A stretch of DNA of 64,000 nucleotides from Bacteroidetes bacterium RIFCSPLOWO2_12_FULL_37_12. GTDB lineage: Bacteria; Bacteroidota; Bacteroidia; 2-12-FULL-37-12. Made by a program: the position numbers and the translations under genes. Below, in pieces: positions 41,322-50,092 of the stretch. The stretch covers positions 138,516 through 202,515 of the forward strand of contig MEPC01000020.1 in assembly GCA_001769655.1 (NCBI GenBank), in the 5' to 3' direction. The notes below the pieces were generated by a model that had not been told where the DNA came from, made no database searches, and was given only the letters and a program-made list of their open reading frames with translations. Numbering within the stretch: the stretch's first letter is position 1; every line of letters begins with the position of its first letter.

Positions 41322-42922
41322 ATGAAATTTTTTTCTTCTCAAGTCTTGTCTTAATGACAAACGCATTAATCTATGGACAAGAAACACAAAAGTGTCCTGA
41401 CAACAAAGTAACAATAACAAAAACAGATGTTTCTTGTTTTTCAGGAAACGATGGTAAAATCATTATTACAGTACTTGCTCCTGAGATTAAAGCATTTCAA
41501 CTTGTAAATAACACGGACAATAAAATTGTTTTTGACTTTACAACAGATACAGTATTTGGCTTTCTTACTTCGGGTTCTTATCGGATTGTATCCAAGGACA
41601 CAAGTAATAATCTTTGTTTCACAGACATTACAATAAAACAACCCGATCAATTAAAATTTACTGCTGATAGTATTATTACTTCCAATAAGCCCAATAAAGA
41701 TAGAAGTGATGGAAGTTTGACAGTAAATTTTACTGGTGGAATGAAGCCCTATACACTTTATATAAACAATTCAGATAAGACATACATTGACACATTTAAG
41801 TTGGGGAACTCAACTAATAAAATAATTGATAAGCTCTCCTCGAGGGTTTATACAATTATCATAAAGGATAACAACGATTGTCAAACCCAAGGAATTCAAT
41901 ATGAATTAATCGCAAAAGATAATTTTGGATTCAGTGTTCAAAAAAATCCAAAAACTTGTAAGAGCAACGCTGAATTTAAAATTCTTCTCAAGGATGGACG
42001 TCCACCATTTTCAGTTAGTGTATCAATAAATGGAAATCCTTCATTCTCTCAATCTTATCAGACACTATCAGAATTTCCAGTTCAACTTTCTGATTTAGGT
42101 GATTATGTTGTTACAATTCAAGACAGAAGAAATTTACCAATTCACTTTCCCTTTAAATATGAAAATGTTGATTGTAAATTAAAGGTAAAAACAAATCAAA
42201 TATCTCAGTCTAATCTTGATAATCCTACCAATGGAAAAATTCAAATTCAATTTCAATATGGGGCATCGCCTTATAGCGTAAAGTGTATTGACAACCTTAC
42301 TAAAGTAACTTTAGCAGAAACAAAAAGTGAAAATCATAACCAAGAATTTGCTAATTTAAAAGAAGGAAATTATACTATCACAGTTGAAGATGCATATGGT
42401 CGCTCGTTCGATACTTTAATTAGTATTAACACCAAAATTATTTCTGGAGATGAGGCAAAAAAAGGATTTGAAAAAAACAAAAATGAATTGCTTGGTCAAT
42501 TATATACTTGTGAATGTAATAAAGACAGATTGGAAAATTGGCAGTCGGGTATTCGGGTAACTGTTGCGATTGTTAGTTTGGCTGGTTCTATTGCTTCTGC
42601 CGGTGTTGGTACATTAGTAAGCGGAATAATTTCTGGAGTAGTGACTATGGGTGGAATGTTGACAAATGAATATGTTCCTGACAAAAAGATTGACATTTTA
42701 AAATCCAATTTTTTGAAACTAAAAGAAATTGAGGCGCTATACAACAAGTATCCTGTAACAAACTTTGACCAAGCAAATTGGAATACACAAAAAGTAATAG
42801 AATATGAGGCATTAAAAAAACGGATTGAAGATGAATTAAGCCAACTCAATAAAGAGTTTGCGGCAACTTGTAAAGACAAAAAATTGAAGGGAAAATATGG
42901 TTGGGAAAAAAAATCAAACTAA
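41322..42922 (+). pseudogene. SprB-like surface protein gene with a -1 frameshift in its signal peptide
   Basis: The main frame (ATG 41354 to 42922, 522 codons) starts MTNALIYGQ, the end of a signal peptide without its beginning. ATG 41322 begins MKFFSSQ in another frame and stops after 10 codons. Adding one T to the T7 run at 41328-41334 would join them as MKFFFFSSLVLMTNALIYGQ, a perfect signal peptide. The mature part has SprB-like Ig repeats (VSCFSGNDGKIIITV...GSYRIVSKD...ITIKQPD), then GGMKPYTLYINNSD. A C-terminal hydrophobic segment follows (VTVAIVSLAGSIASAGVGTLVSGIISG), then a helical tail. No T9SS tail is present. Whether the gap is an error or a slippage switch is open. Confidence 0.7.
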
Positions 42923-42985
42923 ATACTCTATCACAAATTGAAAGGAAGTAGCTATGAACGAACGACAGCACAGTACACAACATGA

Positions 42986-43109
42986 TGGCTAAATGCAATT
43001 TATTTTTTGTTGGTGGAACGGGTTTTCCAGCGTTTGTACTTTTTAATTACGTTCGTGCGGTCGACAAGAACGTAGCAGTTAAGACGCAAAAAATAAACTG
43101 CATTAACCA
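42986..43109. repeat. 124-base structured inverted-repeat element
   Basis: The outer arms 42986-43009 and 43087-43109 pair over about 22 positions with one bulge and two mismatches. Inside are two further hairpins: TGGAA/TTCCA (43014-43029) and a perfect ACGTTC/GAACGT (43049-43073). The three-branched shape suggests a folded RNA or a mobile or recombination site. No ORF is inside. It lies directly before livG. Confidence 0.7.
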
Positions 43110-43134
43110 CTTTTCGTTAGAAAATAATGAATAG

Positions 43135-43839
43135 ATGATGCTCCGATTACAAAATATCACCTTCTCCTTTGCCCCCGAAAAGCAAATCCTCAAAGACCTT
43201 TCATTCTCGTTGGAGGAGAAAAAGATTTATGCGTTGATGGGAGCAAACGGAAGTGGGAAGACCACATTATTCAATTTCATTACGGGCTTCATCCAACCGC
43301 AAAGAGGTGAAATTTTCTTCGGTGGGAAAAATCTAACATGCCAACCACCTTACAAAATAAACCAACAAGGCATTGGTAGAACCTTTCAGGACTTGCGGCT
43401 CATTACAAAACTTTCGGTGAAAGAAAATATCGTTTTGGCAATGCAGCAAAACCCAAGCGACAACTGGCTCAATGCAATGTTTCCTGAAAATTTTCATCGC
43501 AATACAAACACAATATTGGAGAAAAAAGCAGATGAAATTGTTGATCATTTTTTTCTAAGCGATGTGAAAAATTCTTTGGCGGCTGAAATTTCTTACGGAC
43601 AACAAAAATTGCTTTCACTTGCTTGTTGTGTGGCAAACGGTGCAAGTTTGCTTTTGCTGGATTAACCTGTAGCTGGTATTAATCCCGAATATAGAAATAA
43701 AATTAAAGATTTACTTTTGCAACTGAAGGCAGAAGGGAAAACAATTTTATTGATAGAGCATAATTCTGAATTTATTGAACAGGTGAGTGATAACATATTT
43801 TTTTTAAGTAATGGCACTCTTATGAAATTTAATAATTAA
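43135..43839 (+). pseudogene. livG: livG-type ABC ATPase broken by a TAA at the Walker B glutamate
   Basis: The frame encodes a LivG-like ATPase: Walker A GANGSGKTT (37-45), Q-loop region GIGRTFQDLRLI, signature ISYGQQKLLSLACC, then SLLLLD and a TAA at 43663-43665. The same frame continues PVAGINPEYRNKIKDLLLQL...KTILLIEHNSEF and stops properly at 43837-43839. A full copy would be 234 residues with LLLLDEPVAG, so the stop replaces the catalytic Glu (GAA to TAA). As read, only a 176-residue protein without Walker B Glu, D-loop and H-loop is made, and it cannot hydrolyse ATP. Composition drops from about 45% to 25-30% GC right after the stop. Either a pseudogene, a recombination joint or a base error. 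Confidence 0.85.
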
Positions 43840-43899
43840 CCATCACTAAAAAATAATGTATCAGTACAAGAAGCATATTTATAGAATTTAACAAAAATC

Positions 43900-45942
43900 A
43901 TGAAAAAACTTTTTCTGCTTTTACAAAAAATATTATTAAGTATTATCCAAACACAAACAGCTCAATGGGTAATAGGATTATTTCTTGATTTGTATAACAT
44001 CCTGAAATTTACTTGGTTTATTGTATTGTTTCTATTCATAGGTTCTTTTGCTCTTCTCAACGTTGACCAGGCAAATGATGCATTTGACGCACTAAATAAC
44101 CCAAAAAATTATTTTAATTATTTAAACATTTTTTTTACTTTATTTTCTACTGTATTATGGTCATTTAGTAATTGGTATAGTTCAAGGATATTATTGAAAT
44201 TAGAATCCATACCTTCTTATAATATAACAATCAATATTTTTCTTCACAAGTGGTTACCTCGGGTGTTTGGGATAATTCCTTATATCATTGTTGCTATTGC
44301 TTTTGTAAAACCGCTTTGTGAGATTAGTTGCTCATTTGTGATTTTAATTTTTCTTGCTATTTTCTTCTTCCTTTTTGTAACTTTAAGAAGGAGATTTTAT
44401 TTGATAAAAGATGGTTTTGAAACGAAAGAAATGTCATTCAAATCGTTGGATAAGAAAAGCAAATGGGTCATTATTTTATCTATAATATTTGTCATCCTGT
44501 GTAATTTTGTTTTCCTATGGTATCCTGTAGGAAAAGTGGTAGCAAGATGGGCCGGACCGGCTTCGCTTATTATTTTAGGACTTGCTATTTGGTCGTTTGC
44601 AGGTATGGTAATTTCCTTTTTTGATTACCGTCTCAAGTTTCCATTTTCAATAGCAATTTTTATGACCGTATTTGGATTTAGTTATTTTAACAATAACCAT
44701 CAGATTCGTGTTGATAAAGAAAGAAAATATAATTCCTATTCCGGAATAAAATCACTATCTGTAAATGAATATTTCAAAAAATGGATTGAAAGCAGACCGG
44801 ACAAAGATAAATACTCCCGTTATCCTGTTTTTATCATAGCGGCAGAGGGTGGCGGCATAAGGGCTGCTTATTGGACATCTTCAGTGCTTGCAAAACTTCA
44901 ACAGGAAAACCCTGCTTTTTTTTATCATACGTTTGCTATCAGTTCTGTTTCGGGTGGAACTGTTGGTAGCGCTATCTTCACTTCACTGTATATTGATAGT
45001 GTCGTTCATGATTCCAGTAAAGCAAAACCCTCTCTTGAATTAGTAAGAGACATTTTATCTGAAGATTTCCTATCTCCCTTAAATGCTGCCCTTATTTTTC
45101 CTGACCTCATTCAGAAATTTTTGCCATTTTCTTTTGGCTGTTTGGATAGAGCAAGGTGGTTAGAAGACAGTTGGGCGGATGCATACAAAATGTACACAGG
45201 TCTAAATACATTAGATAGTAATTTTTTAGATTTATGGAAAAACAGTAATTCGTATTTCCCTGCATTGTTTATGAATGGTACAAAAGTAGAAACCGGTGAA
45301 AAAACAATTATGTCTAATTTGAAATTAACAGACACCGAGTTTTCAGATATTATTGACTTGCAAGAAAAAATTCATAAAAATACAGGTTTAAAGACCGCAA
45401 TGCTTTTGAGTGCAAGGTTTCCGCTCGTAACACCCCCAGGTACAATCACCGATTCTGAGCATCCATGTAATGACCTCTATAATGTAGTTGATGGAGGATA
45501 CAAAGAAAATAGTGGTTTACAGACAGCGCTCTCTATTGTTAAAATTATTTATGATATAAAGAAAGATAGTAGCAATAAAATTCCGGAAATTTGCATAAAT
45601 CTTATTTTTCTTAAAAACTCTGATACTGAGCTTGAAACAAAAAAAGCGATTAAAGGTCCCTATGAAATCAGAGCACCCATTAATGCTTTTTTAAACTCCT
45701 GGGACAATAATGTAATCGGACTAATTTCAATAACGAAAAATTTCTTTTCTTTGGACTCTGCCATATTAGACAGTTTTAGTATTTTTAAACTTGATAGAAA
45801 GGAAGGGATTCTTCCATTAGGATGGGTATTATCTTCTAAAGCACAAAAACGAATAAATTTCCAAATAGATAATATTTCAACTCTGGAGAATAAACAATCG
45901 TTTAAGGCAGTGATTAATCGTTTGAATAAAAAAATAAAATAG
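43900..45942 (+). CDS. Membrane-anchored patatin-like phospholipase
   Basis: The first ~290 residues hold about eight membrane helices (FTWFIVLFLFIGSFALL, YIIVAIAFVKPL, WVIILSIIFVILCNFVFLW and others). The C-terminal ~390 residues are a patatin-like domain: oxyanion GGGIRAAYW (from residue 317), nucleophile Ser351 in SSVSGGTVG, and catalytic Asp531 in VVDGGYKENSG. In the nucleophile elbow, serine takes the place of the usual first glycine. Patatins cut acyl chains from phospholipids, and some act as membrane-damaging effectors in phage defence. The gene lies between livG and livF, 60 and 10 bases from them, and is AT-rich like other embedded genes. Role in the transporter operon unknown. Confidence 0.82.
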   Translation: MKKLFLLLQKILLSIIQTQTAQWVIGLFLDLYNILKFTWFIVLFLFIGSFALLNVDQANDAFDALNNPKNYFNYLNIFFTLFSTVLWSFSNWYSSRILLKLESIPSYNITINIFLHKWLPRVFGIIPYIIVAIAFVKPLCEISCSFVILIFLAIFFFLFVTLRRRFYLIKDGFETKEMSFKSLDKKSKWVIILSIIFVILCNFVFLWYPVGKVVARWAGPASLIILGLAIWSFAGMVISFFDYRLKFPFSIAIFMTVFGFSYFNNNHQIRVDKERKYNSYSGIKSLSVNEYFKKWIESRPDKDKYSRYPVFIIAAEGGGIRAAYWTSSVLAKLQQENPAFFYHTFAISSVSGGTVGSAIFTSLYIDSVVHDSSKAKPSLELVRDILSEDFLSPLNAALIFPDLIQKFLPFSFGCLDRARWLEDSWADAYKMYTGLNTLDSNFLDLWKNSNSYFPALFMNGTKVETGEKTIMSNLKLTDTEFSDIIDLQEKIHKNTGLKTAMLLSARFPLVTPPGTITDSEHPCNDLYNVVDGGYKENSGLQTALSIVKIIYDIKKDSSNKIPEICINLIFLKNSDTELETKKAIKGPYEIRAPINAFLNSWDNNVIGLISITKNFFSLDSAILDSFSIFKLDRKEGILPLGWVLSSKAQKRINFQIDNISTLENKQSFKAVINRLNKKIK

Positions 45943-45952
45943 AATTTTCAAA

Positions 45953-46654
45953 TTGTTAAGCATAGAAAACATATCCACCGGCTACGGCAAAAAGCAAGTG
46001 CTTTTTGATGTTTCATTTGAGGTGAAGCAAGGCGAAATTGTTTTGCTTGCAGGAAGCAACGGCAGCGGAAAATCTACTTTGCTCAAAGCTATTTACGGAA
46101 TGTTGCCGCAATGGAACAACGGACAAATAATCTTTGATGGAGAAAACATTACAGGTAAACCAACAGCAGTACTTTTGAAAAAGGGTTTGCTCTATATTCC
46201 TCAAAAGAACAACCTCTTTGAAGACCTCACCGTGAAAGAGAATTTGGAAATGGCTGGCTTAACCCTTGACAAACGAACTTTGCAACCGCGAATAGAAAAT
46301 GCACTTTCAATTTTCACCGCACTTGTGCCACACCTGCACCGGACACCAATGAAACTTAGCGGAGGCGAACGCCAGTTGCTCACTTTGGCAATGGCAACAT
46401 TGCACCAACCGAAAATGATTTTGGTTGACGAACCATTTACCGGATTATCACCTCAAAATATTACCTTTATGGCTGAAAATATTAGAGTATTAAACCAAAA
46501 AAGTGGAATCACTATACTGATTGTTGAACATCGGGTTAAAGAGAGTTCAAGAATTGCCAACAGGGTAATTGGTTTAAAACTTGGAAGGGTTTTCAGTGAA
46601 ATGGAAGTGAACGCAAATTTTAATTTCAACCAATTAAATTCAGTATTCGTTTAA
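45953..46654 (+). CDS. livF: LivF-type branched-chain amino acid ABC transporter ATPase
   Basis: The 233-residue protein starts at TTG 45953 (MLSIENISTGYGKKQVLFDV). Walker A is GSNGSGKST (34-42), the signature is KLSGGERQLL (about 139), and Walker B is MILVDEPFTGLSP with its glutamate intact. The H-loop is LIVEHR. This is the usual LivF length. It should form the ATPase pair with LivG, which is broken upstream. Base composition changes from high GC (row 46321 about 57%) to low (row 46441 about 28%) immediately after Walker B, as in livG. It is followed 12 bases later by livK. Confidence 0.9.
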   Translation: MLSIENISTGYGKKQVLFDVSFEVKQGEIVLLAGSNGSGKSTLLKAIYGMLPQWNNGQIIFDGENITGKPTAVLLKKGLLYIPQKNNLFEDLTVKENLEMAGLTLDKRTLQPRIENALSIFTALVPHLHRTPMKLSGGERQLLTLAMATLHQPKMILVDEPFTGLSPQNITFMAENIRVLNQKSGITILIVEHRVKESSRIANRVIGLKLGRVFSEMEVNANFNFNQLNSVFV

Positions 46655-46666
46655 AAAATAAACACA

Positions 46667-47797
46667 ATGAAAAAATTAAAAATCCTTTTCACACTTTCTG
46701 TTTTTGTGTTTGCTTTTGTTGGATGCGATTCTTGCAACCAGAAAACAATGAAAGAAGAAATAAAGATTGGTGTTGTTTTATCTCTGACTGGTAAAGGAGC
46801 AACTTATGGAATGAATGCAAAAAATGGTATGCAGCTAGCAATTGAAGAACTAAATAAAAAGTCTCCGTTTGATAAACAAAATATCTCTTTAATCATTGAG
46901 GATTCAAAATCATCTGCTTATTCTGCTCTTTCAGCATTTAATAAACTTATTGAGATTGATCATGTGCCTGTTGCAGTTGGGTTTGTGTTAAGTGATGAAG
47001 TATTAGCATGTGCTCCTATTGCTGAAAAACAAAAAATTATTTTGCTTACAACAGCTGCTGGTAGTGATAAAATTAAAGATGCAGGAGATTATATATTTCG
47101 CAACAGAGAAAGCGGAAATTTTCAATCAAAAGCTATTGCAGAATTTGCTTTCAATAAACTTGGTTTTAAAGAATTTGCTGTACTGTATTCAAATTCTGCA
47201 AATGGGGTTTCCTACAAAAATGCATTCGTAAATTCAATTCAAAGTTTGGGAGGAAAGGTTGATCTTATTGAAGGATATAATGAAGGCAAAACGAATTACA
47301 AAGATGAAATTGAAAAATTAAAACATACGAAAGTTGCTTCGGTTTATTTGGCTGGTCTTGATGTTGAATTAGGACAAATACTAAAACAATCAAAAGAATT
47401 AAATTTCTCTCCGCAATTTCTATCAAGTGCTGGAGGAATAAGTCCAAAACTTTTAGAGATTGCCGGAAATGCATCCGAAGGGCTTATTTGTGGGAGTTCC
47501 CCATTTGATACATCATCTACTGATTTGCATATTAGAGATTTTATTCAATCTTATATTTCACATTTCAATCAACAGCCAGATTTTATTTCTGCTAATTCTT
47601 ATGATGCGATTTATATGTTGGCGAATCTTTTCTCAGAAGGTAAAACTACATCCGAAGAAATAAAAAAAGGACTTTATGGTATCAAAAATTACAAAAGTAT
47701 AGGTGGCGTTACAACATTTGATAGTGATGGAGAAGTAATAAAACCAATATCAATTGTAAAAGTTATTTATGGAAAATTCACTCCTTTTAACAAATAA
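46667..47797 (+). CDS. livK: LivK-type substrate-binding lipoprotein
   Basis: The 376-residue protein has a lipoprotein signal (MKKLKILFTLSVFVFAFVGCDSC; cysteine 20). The type I periplasmic-binding fold of the branched-chain amino acid family follows: KIGVVLSLTGKGATYGMNAKNGMQLAIEELN, then IDHVPVAVGFVLSDEVLACAPIAEKQKIILLTTAA and FAVLYSNSANGVSYKNAF. It captures the substrate for LivHMGF. In this family the substrate can be branched-chain amino acids, amides, urea or other small molecules; it cannot be told here. It lies between livF and the metallophosphoesterase gene, 12 and 9 bases away. Confidence 0.9.
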   Translation: MKKLKILFTLSVFVFAFVGCDSCNQKTMKEEIKIGVVLSLTGKGATYGMNAKNGMQLAIEELNKKSPFDKQNISLIIEDSKSSAYSALSAFNKLIEIDHVPVAVGFVLSDEVLACAPIAEKQKIILLTTAAGSDKIKDAGDYIFRNRESGNFQSKAIAEFAFNKLGFKEFAVLYSNSANGVSYKNAFVNSIQSLGGKVDLIEGYNEGKTNYKDEIEKLKHTKVASVYLAGLDVELGQILKQSKELNFSPQFLSSAGGISPKLLEIAGNASEGLICGSSPFDTSSTDLHIRDFIQSYISHFNQQPDFISANSYDAIYMLANLFSEGKTTSEEIKKGLYGIKNYKSIGGVTTFDSDGEVIKPISIVKVIYGKFTPFNK

Positions 47798-47806
47798 ATT
47801 AAATAA

Positions 47807-50092
47807 ATGAACTACAACTATAGTATTTTACACCTATCTGATATACATGTTGGTGAGCTTTCAGAAGAGTTTAAACATGGTTTTGCGAAGAACATAGTTT
47901 CTAATTTAAGTGAGGTGATCGATAAAATAAAAGAGGGCTTGGGAAATGAAGACCCTGACTTTGTAGCAATATCAGGTGATTTAGTTTGTGTTGGGAAAAA
48001 TGACAAGGAGCATGAAGAATCAGTTGCAACAATAAATGGGTTGATTGAGAAATTGGGTATAAAGGATAAAAGAAGAGTTTTTGTTGTTCCAGGAAATCAC
48101 GATGTTAATAGAACTGATAATTATAAAGAAAGGTTGACTAATCACATTGATTTGTTTCTGAATAATTTTTATAGCGATACAGAAAAGACCGCTGACAGGA
48201 TACCAAAAATCTCATTTAAAAAAGAAAAAGATTATTCATCTTTTAAGAATAATAAATGGGTGTTTAAAGATGAAAACTTGCCAATTGTTTTTGTAAATCT
48301 ATGGTCTGCTCACCCGTTCATTCCTGAACAGTCACCTAATTGGCTTGTAAAAGCTTTTCCTAATCTTCAAGATAGATGGGCATTTGACAGAGGATTAGTT
48401 CCAGATGAACAATTGAACACAATCAATGAACAATTAAAAGCAGTTAAAGGGCATAATTTGATTGTAGCAATCGTTCACCATAATCTTTTGCCAATGATGC
48501 GATCAGGATTTCGGGCAGACGATCATTATTTTGCAGAAACAAACATGTTGGCAAATGGTCCGGAAGTATTAGAAAAAATGAAAGAATGGGGTGTTTCACT
48601 TGTTCTGCATGGTCATAGGCATCAAAATTATGTAATGTCACCATTAGATTTTCAGAATAAACCGAATTCTAATAGTAACAATCACTTGAATAATATTTTT
48701 TTGATAGGTGCACCTAGCGTAGGACTCAATACCACTGCACTTAGCCAACAAACACCTGCTGGTCAATCAAGTCCCCCTTTTGATTTTCTAGGGTTTAATT
48801 TAATAAAAATCCGCCAATCAATTTATGGAGAAATTTATGGAGAAATAAATGCGTATCGTTCATCGCCAGGTGTAAACATTTCTTTTATAAAACAAACCGG
48901 ATATCCAATAACAATTTTAAGGGGGAAGGAAAAACCAATTAATTTTTACTCCTCAAGGGTGGGACTGAAGGAACTTGGGAATCAATTAATAGATGCTGAA
49001 AGAGGGGTCACAATACTTCACTATCATCATTATGCTGATTGGTATGATGAAAATAGTATCTCACCAATAAAATTACTTTGGAACAAGGTAATTGAAGATA
49101 GAGGGGCAATAGAATCCTTAGTTCATTTAATTAAGCCTACTTCGGATCATTCACTCTTTCAAAAATCTTTAAAAACAGCTATTAATAGAACTTTAAAACT
49201 GGATCACTATAGCGCTTCTTTAATAAAACATTTGAAAGAAATAAAATCACATGTAATTACAGATGCACTTCATGGCAAACATCAGAATCATGCTTTCCTA
49301 AGTTTAGTCGCAAATTTGCCTACCGAAGAAACCAGATTAGGGAATTATGCAATTGAACTATTGCGTTTAGCCAACGATCCGAATTTCTATACCCACAAGT
49401 GTGTGTATTTTTGGCCTGATTTTAAAGAAAAAATAGCACAGGGGAATACTCAACATAAATGGGCTGAGAGAAAAATGAAATGGCTTATTGATTCCATTCT
49501 TGCCAGTAGTAATTTTAAAAATATCAATTTCTCATGGCTTCCATACGGAATTTCAGGACATATTGGACAAAGTGTTATTTCTTTGTCCTATAAAGGGCAA
49601 GACTCTAATAGGGTAAATAATACATGGCCTGCATCGATATTTATTGGTTATGGTGATAAAAATTTGACAATCTCTAACGATGAGGACAGAAGTGTGTTAT
49701 TTATGCCTCATAACTATAATGAACATCTACCTTCTGGAGTTTTGATGAGAGACATCAGGGTATTGATGAAAAAAATTGTATATCCTTTATCGGGTCGATT
49801 AAGTGAAGATTTTCCACTTTATAAGAATGGCAAAGTTTATAACGGTAATATAAAATTTGTTGCAGGACTATTTGGGGTTTCTGTTTCATTAGAAGGTTTT
49901 GAAAAAAACTTAAAAAGTAGAAACGCTAAGGTTGAGAATGGACTTACTATATCAAAGAATCAACTTGAAAGTTTATTTAGTTGGGTAGCTTCTGAAAAAA
50001 TGCAAAAGCATAAAGATGTGGCAAGTTCTTTCAATATTCCATGGGACAGAGAAGATTATAAATTTCTAATGAAGAAAATCAGCGGCAAATGA
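47807..50092 (+). CDS. Metallophosphoesterase with a large unknown C-terminal domain
   Basis: The first ~300 residues are a calcineurin-like phosphoesterase: LHLSDIHVGEL (D12, H14), AISGDLVCVGK (GD 57-58), VVPGNHDVNRT (GNHD 96-99), AIVHHNLLP and VLHGHRHQN. The full metal set is present, close to the CpdA group, which acts on cyclic nucleotides or other phosphodiesters. The remaining ~450 residues match no family I know; they include ILHYHHYADWYDENS and FLSLVANLPTEETRLG. The gene starts 9 bases after livK and overlaps the radical SAM gene by four bases (ATGA). This indicates translational coupling and a joint function. Confidence 0.8.
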   Translation: MNYNYSILHLSDIHVGELSEEFKHGFAKNIVSNLSEVIDKIKEGLGNEDPDFVAISGDLVCVGKNDKEHEESVATINGLIEKLGIKDKRRVFVVPGNHDVNRTDNYKERLTNHIDLFLNNFYSDTEKTADRIPKISFKKEKDYSSFKNNKWVFKDENLPIVFVNLWSAHPFIPEQSPNWLVKAFPNLQDRWAFDRGLVPDEQLNTINEQLKAVKGHNLIVAIVHHNLLPMMRSGFRADDHYFAETNMLANGPEVLEKMKEWGVSLVLHGHRHQNYVMSPLDFQNKPNSNSNNHLNNIFLIGAPSVGLNTTALSQQTPAGQSSPPFDFLGFNLIKIRQSIYGEIYGEINAYRSSPGVNISFIKQTGYPITILRGKEKPINFYSSRVGLKELGNQLIDAERGVTILHYHHYADWYDENSISPIKLLWNKVIEDRGAIESLVHLIKPTSDHSLFQKSLKTAINRTLKLDHYSASLIKHLKEIKSHVITDALHGKHQNHAFLSLVANLPTEETRLGNYAIELLRLANDPNFYTHKCVYFWPDFKEKIAQGNTQHKWAERKMKWLIDSILASSNFKNINFSWLPYGISGHIGQSVISLSYKGQDSNRVNNTWPASIFIGYGDKNLTISNDEDRSVLFMPHNYNEHLPSGVLMRDIRVLMKKIVYPLSGRLSEDFPLYKNGKVYNGNIKFVAGLFGVSVSLEGFEKNLKSRNAKVENGLTISKNQLESLFSWVASEKMQKHKDVASSFNIPWDREDYKFLMKKISGK

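Noticed and set aside
42986-43109. Integron attC site
   Set aside because: The GTTRRRY and RYYYAAC core boxes are not present in the right positions and no integrase gene is near.
43900-45942. CBASS effector
   Set aside because: The patatin domain is of the right type, but no cGAS/DncV-like nucleotidyltransferase is in the window.
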